NCBI GenBank assembly: GCA_029863735.1
Contig: JAOTUT010000012.1
Coordinates: 1 to 14,144, forward strand
From: Ignavibacteria bacterium
Lineage (GTDB): Bacteria > Bacteroidota > Ignavibacteria > Ignavibacteriales > Ignavibacteriaceae
Direction: 5' to 3'
DNA: 14,144 nt
Made by a program: the position numbers and the translations under genes. The notes beneath the pieces are model-generated. The model had not been told where the DNA came from and ran no database searches. It saw only the letters and a program-made list of their open reading frames with translations. This document shows positions 1 to 7,904 of this stretch, one piece after another (position 1 is the stretch's first letter; the number at the start of each line of letters is the position of its first letter).

Positions 1-80
1 TTGATACCGATAATCAAACTGTGGGGAAAACGGTGGATATTATTGCAAAATATATTAACAAAGATTTATTGATAGGTTAG
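1..80 (+). CDS. aroK: Shikimate kinase, C-terminal fragment (cut by window start)
   Basis: An open frame enters from the left edge (first full codon at base 3) and stops at TAG 78-80, giving 25 residues that begin DTDNQTVGKTVDIIAKYI. Shikimate kinases end in the same way, with a Thr-Asp-aspartate/asparagine strand followed by a terminal amphipathic helix. The next gene, 9 nt downstream on the same strand, is aroB, and aroK-aroB pairs are very common, which strengthens the call. Shikimate kinase phosphorylates shikimate at the 3-hydroxyl with ATP in chorismate synthesis. The catalytic part (P-loop) lies outside the window, so identity rests on a short tail plus context. Confidence 0.55.
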   Translation, partial: DTDNQTVGKTVDIIAKYINKDLLIG

Positions 81-89
81 TGGATTATT

Positions 90-1205
90 TTGAAGTCAGT
101 TTTAATAAATACAATAACTAAAAATTATCCAGTTTACATCGGCAACAATGTTTTCAAGTCATTACCAGAATTCATTTCAAAGAACAATTTACCGAAACGT
201 GTATTTGTAATTCTTGATAAAAATGTTGAGCAGATTTATGGTCCCTCAATTAAGAAGGTGATAAAGAAATTTGCAGTTAAACAGTTTTATTTAACTCTAG
301 CCTCGTCCGAAAAAATTAAATCATTCAATTCTGCAAATCAGATATTTAGCAAGTTGTCTGAAGAGGGATTTGGAAGAGATACATTGCTGGTTGCAATTGG
401 AGGAGGAACCATTGGCGACCTTGCCGGTTTTATTTCATCAACATATATGAGAGGTGTGTCGTTAATACATATCCCAACAACACTGCTTTCCGCAGTTGAC
501 AGCTCAATCGGTGGAAAGACAGGGATCAATTTTCAGGATGCAAAGAATCTTATCGGTACCTTTTATCATCCGGAAATGGTTTTAATCGATACAATCTTCT
601 TAAAATCACTCCCGGAAAAAGAACTGATTTCTGGATTTGGGGAAGTGATCAAATATTCTTTTCTGACAGATAAGAAATTCTACTCAGTTCTTCTTTCCGA
701 TTATAAGTTATTGATGAAAAAAGATTTTGACTTCTTAAAAAAGATTATTTATGAGAGTATTAAAATTAAATCCGCGGTCGTCTCAAAGGATGAAAAGGAA
801 GTAACAGGCTTGAGAAAAATTTTGAACTTTGGTCATACATTTGCTCATGCATATGAAAGCGGATCTTCCTACAAACTTTCTCACGGAAAAGCGGTAATTG
901 CTGGGATTGTGAGTGCTCTGATTCTATCATTCGAGAAGAAAATAATAGAGCAGTCTCAGCTTAACTATATGCTTCAGCTTCCAATGAAGTTTCAATCAAC
1001 AGTTAATATTAAAAGGATGAATTCTGAAGCTATCTATAACTTGATGGCTCACGATAAGAAAAACAGGGATGGTAAAATCCAATTTGTATTGATCAAAAAT
1101 TTTGGTGAAATTTTAGTTGATGTTTCCGTAGATAAAAAGTCTATTCTCAAGTCACTGGAAAAAACAGAAAAGATTTGGTTTAAAAGGGCAACTGCCGGAT
1201 TGTGA
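90..1205 (+). CDS. aroB: 3-dehydroquinate synthase
   Basis: This cytoplasmic enzyme converts DAHP to 3-dehydroquinate, the second step of the shikimate pathway, using NAD and a divalent metal. The 371 residues match the family's usual length (about 350-370). The NAD-binding glycine run GGGTIGDLAGF is at residues 104-114, followed by IPTTLLSAVDSSIGGKTG (128-145). The three expected metal ligands are visible: Glu185 in GFGEVIKYS, His249 in NFGHTFAH and His265 in LSHGKAV. They sit almost exactly where E. coli AroB has its own. The start is TTG at 90, 9 nt after the probable aroK stop; no ATG lies nearby and the N-terminal strand requires roughly this start. It probably shares a transcript with aroK. 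A hairpin overlaps its stop codon. Confidence 0.95.
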   Translation: MKSVLINTITKNYPVYIGNNVFKSLPEFISKNNLPKRVFVILDKNVEQIYGPSIKKVIKKFAVKQFYLTLASSEKIKSFNSANQIFSKLSEEGFGRDTLLVAIGGGTIGDLAGFISSTYMRGVSLIHIPTTLLSAVDSSIGGKTGINFQDAKNLIGTFYHPEMVLIDTIFLKSLPEKELISGFGEVIKYSFLTDKKFYSVLLSDYKLLMKKDFDFLKKIIYESIKIKSAVVSKDEKEVTGLRKILNFGHTFAHAYESGSSYKLSHGKAVIAGIVSALILSFEKKIIEQSQLNYMLQLPMKFQSTVNIKRMNSEAIYNLMAHDKKNRDGKIQFVLIKNFGEILVDVSVDKKSILKSLEKTEKIWFKRATAGL

Positions 1206-1225
1206 GGGCAAAACCCGGCAGTTTT
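1190..1225 (+). terminator. Possible intrinsic terminator overlapping the aroB stop
   Basis: AACTGCCGG (1190-1198) and CCGGCAGTT (1215-1223) form a perfect 9-bp GC-rich stem with a 16-nt loop containing the aroB stop codon. The stem is followed by a short TTTT (1222-1225) and then GTGTG. The T-tract is short and the loop large, so termination may be weak or partial. Confidence 0.4.
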
Positions 1226-1249
1226 GTGTGTCATATTTGGAGGGATGCT

Positions 1250-1330
1250 ATGCTTAAACTATTTCGTTATATACTTCTCAACATCGGTGCCACTGGTTTC
1301 TGTATTGCATTTATGGGAGTATTAAGCTAA
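1250..1330 (+). CDS. Possible 26-residue hydrophobic membrane peptide
   Basis: A short frame starts at ATG 1250 and ends at TAA 1328-1330. It is preceded by GGAGGG (1239-1244), one of the best ribosome binding sites in the window and well spaced from the ATG. The peptide begins MLKLFRYILLNIG and continues with a hydrophobic run to ...FMGVLS. It has two basic residues (Lys3, Arg6) before the apolar stretch, a single-pass inner-membrane layout with the N-terminus inside. It sits between aroB and nadA. No family is recognised. A frame this short can arise by chance; the strong binding site is the main support. Confidence 0.35.
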   Translation: MLKLFRYILLNIGATGFCIAFMGVLS

Positions 1331-1415
1331 TTATCGATGGAATAAAAAAGCAGGAAATATTTACCTGTAAAATAGTCGCAACAATTCCTTTAAATCCTTT
1401 TCAGTAGTAAATACA
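1331..1415 (+). other. nadA upstream region, no clear promoter
   Basis: This AT-rich stretch precedes nadA. It contains an imperfect inverted repeat, CAGGAAAT / ATTTACCTG (1351-1367), and no recognisable Shine-Dalgarno sequence before the ATG at 1416. I see no convincing -35/-10 pair. NAD-gene repressor or riboswitch sequences were not recognised. Confidence 0.3.
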
Positions 1416-2357
1416 ATGAATGATGTAGAAATAACGACAGATTTGACAGAGAAAATTCTTAAAAAGAAGGCTGAGCTGAACGCGGTAATTCTAGCGCACT
1501 ATTACCAGGAATCTGAAATTCAGGATATAGCTGATTTTGTAGGCGATAGCCTTGAACTTGCAAGAAAAGCCAAGAAAACAAATGCAGAAGTTATAGTATT
1601 TGCAGGAGTTCATTTTATGGCTGAAACAGCAAAGATATTAAACCCTAATAAATTAGTACTCTTACCTGATCTTGAAGCTGGTTGTTCACTTGCAGAGGGA
1701 TGTCCTGCTGATAAATTTGAGGAATTCCGTAAACAACATCCCGATCATCTTGCAATAACTTATATAAATTGTACTGCAGAAGTAAAAGCTTTGAGTGATA
1801 TTATTTGTACTTCAAGCAGTGCCGAAAAAATTATTAACCAGATACCAAAAGAAAAACCAATCCTTTTCTCTCCCGATAAAAATCTTGGTAAGTACCTGAT
1901 TAAAAAAACCGGAAGAGATATGCTACTATGGGAAGGTTCATGCATTGTTCACGAGACTTTTAGCGAACGAAGGATAATTGAATTAAAGATGCGATATCCG
2001 GAGGCAAAAATAATCGCTCATCCTGAATGTGAGGAAACATTATTGAGTATGGCTGATTTCATCGGCTCAACAAGCAGATTACTGAAGTTTATTTCTGAAG
2101 ATAGTTCGCAGTCATTTATTGTAGCAACGGAAGTTGGAATTATTCACCAGATGCAAAAGGCAGAACCGAAAAAAAATTTTATTGCTGCACCACCTGAAGA
2201 GGAAAGTTGTTCATGTAACGAATGCCCTTATATGAAGCTAAATACGATGGAAAAATTATACCTATGTATGGAAAATAAATTCCCTGAGATTGTCCTCGAT
2301 CCTATAATTGCACAAAGAGCTTTAATGCCAATCAATAGAATGTTAGAATTAAGCTAA
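1416..2357 (+). CDS. nadA: Quinolinate synthase
   Basis: NadA condenses iminoaspartate with dihydroxyacetone phosphate to give quinolinate in de novo NAD synthesis, using a [4Fe-4S] cluster that is held by three cysteines and is oxygen-sensitive. The 313 residues are a typical length. Family motifs are visible: LAHYYQ (26-31), [14 protein letters not shown] (62-75), [11 protein letters not shown] (89-99), WEGSCIVHE (172-180), AHPEC (201-205) and the C-terminal CSCNECPYM (265-273). The cluster ligands are most likely Cys90, Cys176 and Cys270, whose spacing agrees with the E. coli ligand triad. The L-aspartate oxidase partner (nadB) is not in the window. The stop codon overlaps that of the convergent histidine kinase gene. 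Confidence 0.96.
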   Translation: MNDVEITTDLTEKILKKKAELNAVILAHYYQESEIQDIADFVGDSLELARKAKKTNAEVIVFAGVHFMAETAKILNPNKLVLLPDLEAGCSLAEGCPADKFEEFRKQHPDHLAITYINCTAEVKALSDIICTSSSAEKIINQIPKEKPILFSPDKNLGKYLIKKTGRDMLLWEGSCIVHETFSERRIIELKMRYPEAKIIAHPECEETLLSMADFIGSTSRLLKFISEDSSQSFIVATEVGIIHQMQKAEPKKNFIAAPPEEESCSCNECPYMKLNTMEKLYLCMENKFPEIVLDPIIAQRALMPINRMLELS

Positions 2358-3553
2358 CTACTTTTCAGAAGTATTTTGAAAGTAGTCCCTTCACCTGGCT
2401 TTGAACTTTTAACAAAAATCTTACCTCCGTGATATCCTTCAATAATTCTTTTGGATAAACTTAGTCCCAATCCCCAACCTCTTTTCTTTGTGCTATAACC
2501 TGGTCGAAATACATCTTTTCTTCTCTTCATTTCAATACCTTTTCCGCTATCAGTAACTTCAACTTCAACGCGGTTCCTGACTTTTTCGACAGATATTTCT
2601 ATTTTACCAGTTGTTCCTTCAATCGCGTCGAGTGCGTTCTTAATTAAGTTTTCAATTACCCATCCAAAAAGTTCAGAATTGATTTCTGCAAAAGCTTTGT
2701 CATTACCTGAAATTTTCAGTTCTACTGTTTTTCCGGTTTGAGGTAATCGTCTTTCAAAATAAGCTGTAACTTGTTTTATGTCATCCATAACATTTGTCTT
2801 TGTCAGCTCGGGTTTGGCGCCAATTTTTGAAAATCTATAAGTTATTTTGTTAAGCTTCTCAACATCATCACTTATTTCTTCAGTAATATCAATAACTTTA
2901 TCTGGTTGTTGATAATTCAACTTCAACATTTCAAGCCAACCCATTAAACTTGAAATAGGAGTTCCAAACTGGTGAGCGGTCTCCTTCGCCATTCCAACCC
3001 AGATATTACTTTGCTCGCTTCGCTTAATGCTACTGAAACCAATGTAACCCAGCACAATGAACATCGCGGCAATTAATAATTGGATGTATGGATAATACCG
3101 AAGCTGTTTGATTTCTTCAGAATCACCATAGTGAATTTTATTGATGATCATTCCTTCATACTTTACTTCAATCGGTGGATGTGTTGCATCCATTTCGGAA
3201 ATATATTTTGAAATGAAATCCTTAAACTGCTCAGTTGTGAGGTTAGAATCTATTTCAACATTTCTGATATCAGTTCTACTGTAAACATTGTTTTCAGCAT
3301 CCGACTGAATTAAGGGAAAGTCTATTGGTTTAATAATGTTATCAAACAGAAAAGTAATATCCACATCTGGGTTAGTTGTGTTAGCTAAATATTCTATTCC
3401 TTTCGCATAAAGTTCAACAATCTGTCTTTCTTTCTCTTGCAGTTTTGCAACAAGAGTTTGTGTGTAGTAAAGAGTACCAATCGCGATTAGCACAGCTATT
3501 ATCAGAAGAATAATTTTAATGTTGACCGAAGCGGGTCCGCCGGACATTTTCAT
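2354..3553 (-). CDS. Orphan membrane sensor histidine kinase
   Basis: A two-component sensor kinase that would autophosphorylate on His and pass the phosphate to an unidentified response regulator. From the ATG at 3553 it has 399 residues. These comprise a TM helix (about 11-33), an extracytoplasmic sensor segment of roughly 115 residues with no family I recognise, a second TM (about 155-175), and then the kinase core. The core shows H-box [17 protein letters not shown] with His194, N-box [10 protein letters not shown] (301-310), G1 DSGKGIE (335-341), F-box [11 protein letters not shown] and G2 [12 protein letters not shown]. No HAMP domain is evident. I prefer the ATG at 3553 because AAGG lies 6 nt upstream; a TTG at 3583 would add 10 residues. 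No response regulator is adjacent. It lies downstream of purA in the same direction, and its last 4 bp overlap nadA. Confidence 0.9.
   Translation of the reverse strand: MKMSGGPASVNIKIILLIIAVLIAIGTLYYTQTLVAKLQEKERQIVELYAKGIEYLANTTNPDVDITFLFDNIIKPIDFPLIQSDAENNVYSRTDIRNVEIDSNLTTEQFKDFISKYISEMDATHPPIEVKYEGMIINKIHYGDSEEIKQLRYYPYIQLLIAAMFIVLGYIGFSSIKRSEQSNIWVGMAKETAHQFGTPISSLMGWLEMLKLNYQQPDKVIDITEEISDDVEKLNKITYRFSKIGAKPELTKTNVMDDIKQVTAYFERRLPQTGKTVELKISGNDKAFAEINSELFGWVIENLIKNALDAIEGTTGKIEISVEKVRNRVEVEVTDSGKGIEMKRRKDVFRPGYSTKKRGWGLGLSLSKRIIEGYHGGKIFVKSSKPGEGTTFKILLKSS
2357..2386. other. Hairpin at the convergent nadA / kinase stop codons
   Basis: ACTACTTT (2357-2364) and AAAGTAGT (2379-2386) form a perfect 8-bp stem with a 14-nt loop. 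It lies just past the nadA stop and inside the last codons of the convergent kinase gene. Neither strand has a long U-tract after it, so it is not a classical terminator. It could still mark or stabilise transcript 3' ends. Confidence 0.3.
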
Positions 3554-3651
3554 ATAACACCTTAAGAAATGATCATTTAACAAAGGTAAAATTAGAGAAA
3601 AGGATTGTAAAATTCAGTAAGATAAATGTTGCGGTGAAAATAAAAATATAC

Positions 3652-3691
3652 GTAGGGACAAGTCGCTCCATCTCTGGCGGATTGTCCCTAC
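3652..3691. repeat. REP/MITE-like palindrome in the purA-kinase gap
   Basis: GTAGGGACAA (3652-3661) and TTGTCCCTAC (3682-3691) are perfect 10-bp inverted arms. After a one-base mismatch the pairing continues inwards (TCGC with GGCGG, including wobbles), so most of the 40 bp can fold as one hairpin. Its base composition is clearly more GC-rich than the flanks. Palindromes beginning GTAGGG and ending CCCTAC are a familiar kind of dispersed intergenic repeat in many bacterial genomes. Only one copy is in this window, so the repeat status is inferred. No T-run follows directly on either strand. Confidence 0.5.
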
Positions 3692-3726
3692 AAAGAAAAC
3701 GTTAGAATAATTTCTTTTGTGTGAGA

Positions 3727-5016
<1,290 letters not shown>

Positions 5017-5039
5017 TTAGATTTGGTTTTAGTCTATGC

Positions 5040-5073
5040 AAATAAAAACTCCGAATTTTTCAATCCGGAGTTT
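5040..5073 (-). terminator. Intrinsic terminator of the STAS gene
   Basis: Read on the minus strand, AAACTCCG and CGGAGTTT (plus 5066-5073 and 5046-5053) form a perfect 8-bp stem with a 12-nt loop. The stem is followed by a T-rich tail (GTTTTTATTT, plus 5049-5040). It starts 27 nt after the STAS stop codon and before purA, so it should end the STAS transcript. Confidence 0.7.
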
Positions 5074-5099
5074 CTTTTCAAAAAATAATTTGCATGAAT

Positions 5100-5441
5100 T
5101 TATTTTGGTAACGATTCTACCGCTGACTCAACAGAATCGTAATGCTCAAAGATCGTTATAAGTTTTGTAATAATTAGTAAGCTTTCAATTTTATCTGTTA
5201 CATTAGCAAGCTTGTAAAAACCGTTTGCTTTTTTCATTGTTGTTAAACCGCCTATTAACATGCCCAGCCCGGAGCTGTTCATAAATTTAACACTGCTTAA
5301 ATCAATAATTACTCTTATTTTTCCCTCATCGATTAATTTGTGCAGTAAATCGTTGAATTCTTTAGTGTCATCACCGCCCATCACATTTCCCTTTAATTCA
5401 ACTATTACGGCACCATATTTTTCGGTGGTTTTGATTTTCAT
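5100..5441 (-). CDS. STAS-domain anti-sigma factor antagonist (RsbV/SpoIIAA type)
   Basis: A single STAS domain of 113 residues, the normal size for soluble antagonists. In partner switching the unphosphorylated form binds an RsbW-type kinase, and phosphorylation of one serine breaks that binding. The signature VIIDLSSVKFMNSSGLGML is at residues 44-62. By alignment with SpoIIAA and RsbV the phosphorylation site is Ser56; the usual preceding Asp is replaced by Asn55. The C-terminal half (FYKLANV, then ITIFEHYDSVESAVESL) also follows the family. The start has a strong AAAGGAG 6 nt upstream. It is monocistronic, closed by a terminator, and divergent from an ECF sigma gene. Its kinase partner is unknown; the RsbW-like protein encoded at 10330-10770 is the only candidate here. 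Confidence 0.9.
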   Translation of the reverse strand: MKIKTTEKYGAVIVELKGNVMGGDDTKEFNDLLHKLIDEGKIRVIIDLSSVKFMNSSGLGMLIGGLTTMKKANGFYKLANVTDKIESLLIITKLITIFEHYDSVESAVESLPK

Positions 5442-5584
5442 TAATTACTCCTTTAAATTTTCATCGAAAAATAATCAGATAAGCATACTTTTGCAAACAA
5501 ATTATTGAATTTAAGTGTATAGTTTTCTGATTAAATATAATATTAATAAATTGGAACAACCCTGTAAATATTGCGTCTAAAAAA
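5442..5584. promoter_or_regulatory. Divergent control region between STAS and ECF sigma genes
   Basis: This 143-bp AT-rich gap holds the start signals of both genes. The minus side has AAAGGAG just before the STAS ATG, but no clear -35/-10 was found there. The plus side carries the ECF-type promoter listed separately. A TATAAT at 5536-5541 on plus could be a housekeeping -10, but no well-spaced -35 accompanies it. Confidence 0.5.
5553..5580 (+). promoter_or_regulatory. ECF-type promoter of the sigma gene (probable autoregulation)
   Basis: GGAAC (5553-5557), a 16-nt spacer and CGTCTAA (5574-5580) match the classic ECF sigma promoter layout (GGAAC -35, CGTC -10, 16-17 nt apart). Transcription would begin roughly at 5583-5587, on or next to the ATG at 5585. 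No Shine-Dalgarno sequence precedes that ATG, so the message would be leaderless or nearly so. Confidence 0.6.
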
Positions 5585-6178
5585 ATGATTTCAAAAGATA
5601 AAGATAAGGACTTGCAGCAACCTCAAATACTATCAATTGATGATGATTATTCAGTAATCAGGCAATTTATTGATGGCGATAAGTTGGCCTTTCAAGTCCT
5701 CGTTAAAAGACATAAAGAGAAAGTAAGAAATATTATTTATATAACAATGAACAACAGTGCTTTTGTTGATGATATTGCTCAGGAGGTTTTTATAACTGTA
5801 TATAGAAATCTTAAGCACTTTCGATTCGAATCTCAATTTACTACCTGGCTTTACAGGGTTACAGTTAACAGATGCAAAGATTATTTAAGAAGAATTAATG
5901 TGAGGAAAATTTTCTCACCGATTGAAGATGGTTATGATGTTTCCGAATATTCAACACCTGCAGAAAATAACGATATATCAAAAATTGTGATGGATGCTAT
6001 CTCAAAACTTCCTGTAAAACTCAGAATGCCATTAATTCTAAAAGACATTGAGGGATTTAGTTACCAGGAAATTTCCGAAACATTAAAGTGTGAAATGGGA
6101 ACAGTCAAATCAAGAATTTTCAGAGGAAGGGAAAAACTGAAGGAAATTCTGCAGCCTTTGGAGAAGGAGCTTATGTAA
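5585..6178 (+). CDS. ECF RNA polymerase sigma factor (RpoE-like)
   Basis: A 197-residue group IV sigma factor that redirects RNA polymerase to ECF promoters. Sigma region 2 spans about 25-103. It has AFQVLVKRHKEKVRNI (35-50), DDIAQEVFITVYRNL (62-76, core binding) and TTWLYRVTVNRCKDYLRR (86-103, -10 recognition). A linker follows, then sigma region 4 at about 135-190 with helix-turn-helix SYQEISETLKCEMGTVKSR (159-177). Regions 1 and 3 are absent, as expected for ECFs. The next in-frame Met is residue 55, inside region 2, so the ATG at 5585 is the real start despite lacking a ribosome binding site. Its stop overlaps the start of the anti-sigma gene by one base (TAATG), indicating translational coupling. 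The upstream promoter suggests self-activation. Confidence 0.93.
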   Translation: MISKDKDKDLQQPQILSIDDDYSVIRQFIDGDKLAFQVLVKRHKEKVRNIIYITMNNSAFVDDIAQEVFITVYRNLKHFRFESQFTTWLYRVTVNRCKDYLRRINVRKIFSPIEDGYDVSEYSTPAENNDISKIVMDAISKLPVKLRMPLILKDIEGFSYQEISETLKCEMGTVKSRIFRGREKLKEILQPLEKELM

Positions 6179-7713
6179 TGAATAAAGATTTACGAAATAT
6201 GGAGTTACTCTCTGCTTATCTTGATGATGAATTATCTTCTTTAGAAAAAGCCGAAGTTGAAAAGCTTCTGGCAACTTCCCTTGAATTGAGGAAGAAACTG
6301 GATGACCTGAAAAAAGTTAAACAGCTTACTAATAGTATTAAAAGAGTTCCCGAATCTCCTTTCTTTGAAACACGTCTTATGGCATCAATTGAAGGACAAA
6401 AAAATGAACCTTCCAGAATTATAAGATGGATGCCTGCAACTGCGCTGGCAATTGTTACAATTGTTGTGATGATTGTTATGAAGTTCAATCCTGGTTTATT
6501 AGATCAGATGTGGGAAAATCAAAAAGTAGCAATTGCTGGCTTCTACAAAGAAAATCTTCAACCTGTTTTGGTTGCTGCAAACCTTACCAATGAAGATGTT
6601 TTCAATTTTGCATTTAACAATGAACTTCCTCTTGATGATACACGAAAACAATATTTGCTTTTAGGATATGACGATGCTGGAAAAGAATTTTTCGAAATCC
6701 GTTCAAGTGATCAAAAAGTAGATAGAGATAGCTATAAAGAATTTATTTCCGCGATGAATTTGGATGATAAACAGAAGCAGACAGTAGACTCAATTATCGG
6801 CAGTTACAGCAAAGCTCTTGAATCACAGGTATTAGTAAATGAACAAAATACTGTAGCCATAAATCCAAATCTGTGGAATTTAAGAAAAGCAATCTTTGCC
6901 GATTTATTGGTTGCATCCGAGAAATTGAACAAAATCAAATTCGACAGAATCGTTCCGGAAGGTATTACTGATGCTGAAAAATTAGTTGTAGTAAATACAG
7001 TAGCAAGATTGAAAAACACTCCAGGTGATAAATATATTTTTGTAACTCCAGATTCGATTTTTGAAGAATCTTATCTCTTTGACCCTGTGCTTGCTGAGAA
7101 GAATTTGAAATGGACTGAAGAACAGATTAAATACAATGAGCAAAAAGTTAAGGAGTTTACTCTTAATCTTAAATATGATTCAACATTCAAGTACTATTCT
7201 GAGCTGAAAAGCGGGCACCCATTTACGGTTGTTATTGATTCCAACATCTGCAGAGTTGATATACCTGATTTTATAAACCCTGAAATTTCAATTCCGGAAA
7301 TTGCTTCAATCGATCCGTTGATTGAGCAGGCAACAAATAACATTCACTTTTATGCTTACAATATTCCGAAGATTGAAAAATCAAAAAGTGAAATTAAAAT
7401 CGAATATTACAATGACGATTCAGTTTATAGTTATGTTGTTAACTATAATGTGCTTGATATCGATTCTATTATTGAGGCTAACGCAGGAACTGATTTTTAC
7501 AACCTTGAAAGATTAAAAGAGGCGAGACCTTTTGATGATACAATGTTAATCAAGTATCAGTTTGACCGCGATTATTATAACAGATACTATTCCGATGATG
7601 AGTTCAAAAAGCAAATGGAAGAATTGCAAAAAGAACTTCAAGAACTCAGCAAAGATTTGAAAAACCAGAAAATCAGGGTCCATTCAGAGGTAACAAAGAG
7701 TCCTAAGAAATAA
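6178..7713 (+). CDS. Membrane anti-sigma factor-like protein with large extracytoplasmic domain
   Basis: This gene is coupled by TAATG to the ECF sigma gene, and its N-terminus (about 1-75) resembles an anti-sigma domain: ELLSAYLDDELSSLEKAEVE followed by helices that would clamp the sigma factor. The zinc His-x3-Cys-x2-Cys motif of ZAS domains is missing. One TM helix lies at about 84-102. The remaining ~405 residues should be outside the cytoplasm and match no family I know. Within them, MNLDDKQKQTVDSIIGSY (191-208) faintly recalls LTxxQ-type helices of CpxP/Spy-like periplasmic sensors. The C-terminus ends in a charged coiled coil (about 480-502). At 511 residues it is more than twice the size of RseA. 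The sensor role is inferred from operon position and topology. Release by proteolysis is likely but not shown. Confidence 0.8.
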   Translation: MNKDLRNMELLSAYLDDELSSLEKAEVEKLLATSLELRKKLDDLKKVKQLTNSIKRVPESPFFETRLMASIEGQKNEPSRIIRWMPATALAIVTIVVMIVMKFNPGLLDQMWENQKVAIAGFYKENLQPVLVAANLTNEDVFNFAFNNELPLDDTRKQYLLLGYDDAGKEFFEIRSSDQKVDRDSYKEFISAMNLDDKQKQTVDSIIGSYSKALESQVLVNEQNTVAINPNLWNLRKAIFADLLVASEKLNKIKFDRIVPEGITDAEKLVVVNTVARLKNTPGDKYIFVTPDSIFEESYLFDPVLAEKNLKWTEEQIKYNEQKVKEFTLNLKYDSTFKYYSELKSGHPFTVVIDSNICRVDIPDFINPEISIPEIASIDPLIEQATNNIHFYAYNIPKIEKSKSEIKIEYYNDDSVYSYVVNYNVLDIDSIIEANAGTDFYNLERLKEARPFDDTMLIKYQFDRDYYNRYYSDDEFKKQMEELQKELQELSKDLKNQKIRVHSEVTKSPKK

Positions 7714-7904
7714 TATCATTTCCTGTAAATCAGAGCTTATAATCCAATTTCCTGTATAAGTGGATTTTGGATTAAGCTTGCAATTTATACAACCATCCTA
7801 GAAAACGTCCGTTTATAATTGAAATCTTTAATAATTAAGTAGTTTAGCTTAATTTTAAGCAACATTATTTTAGGTAGTAACTTTGTACTGCGTTATAGTC
7901 TTGA
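7714..7904. promoter_or_regulatory. 191-bp intergenic region before the partner-switching operon
   Basis: This AT-rich region separates the sigma/anti-sigma pair from the phosphatase operon. It holds a direct repeat ATTTCCTGTA (7718-7727, 7747-7756) and a weak hairpin AATCCA/TGGATT (7741-7746, 7761-7766) that could end the anti-sigma transcript. It also holds several ATTAAG/CTTAAT half-sites (7771-7778, 7834-7839, 7846-7860), including GCTTAA-TT-TTAAGC (7847-7860). Immediately before the ATG is an ECF-like GTAAC, 16 nt, GTCTT (7877-7902). No Shine-Dalgarno sequence is seen. Confidence 0.4.

Noticed and set aside
1245..1325. Alternative 26-codon frame starting at ATG 1245
   Set aside because: The ATG directly abuts GGAGGG with no spacing, so the ATG at 1250 in the other frame is better placed. 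Its peptide also looks less like a membrane segment.
3554..3583. N-terminal extension of the histidine kinase from TTG 3583
   Set aside because: It has a rarer start codon and no ribosome binding site, while the ATG at 3553 has AAGG 6 nt upstream and starts just before the first TM helix.
5536..5541. TATAAT as a housekeeping promoter for the sigma gene
   Set aside because: No -35 at a suitable distance. TATAAT arises easily in this AT-rich stretch, and the ECF-type match downstream is better.
7736..7766. Pseudoknot or riboswitch from CTTATA/TATAAG and AATCCA/TGGATT
   Set aside because: The interleaved stems have no connecting loops, so a pseudoknot is sterically unlikely. The stems are short and AT-rich, and no known riboswitch motif is present.
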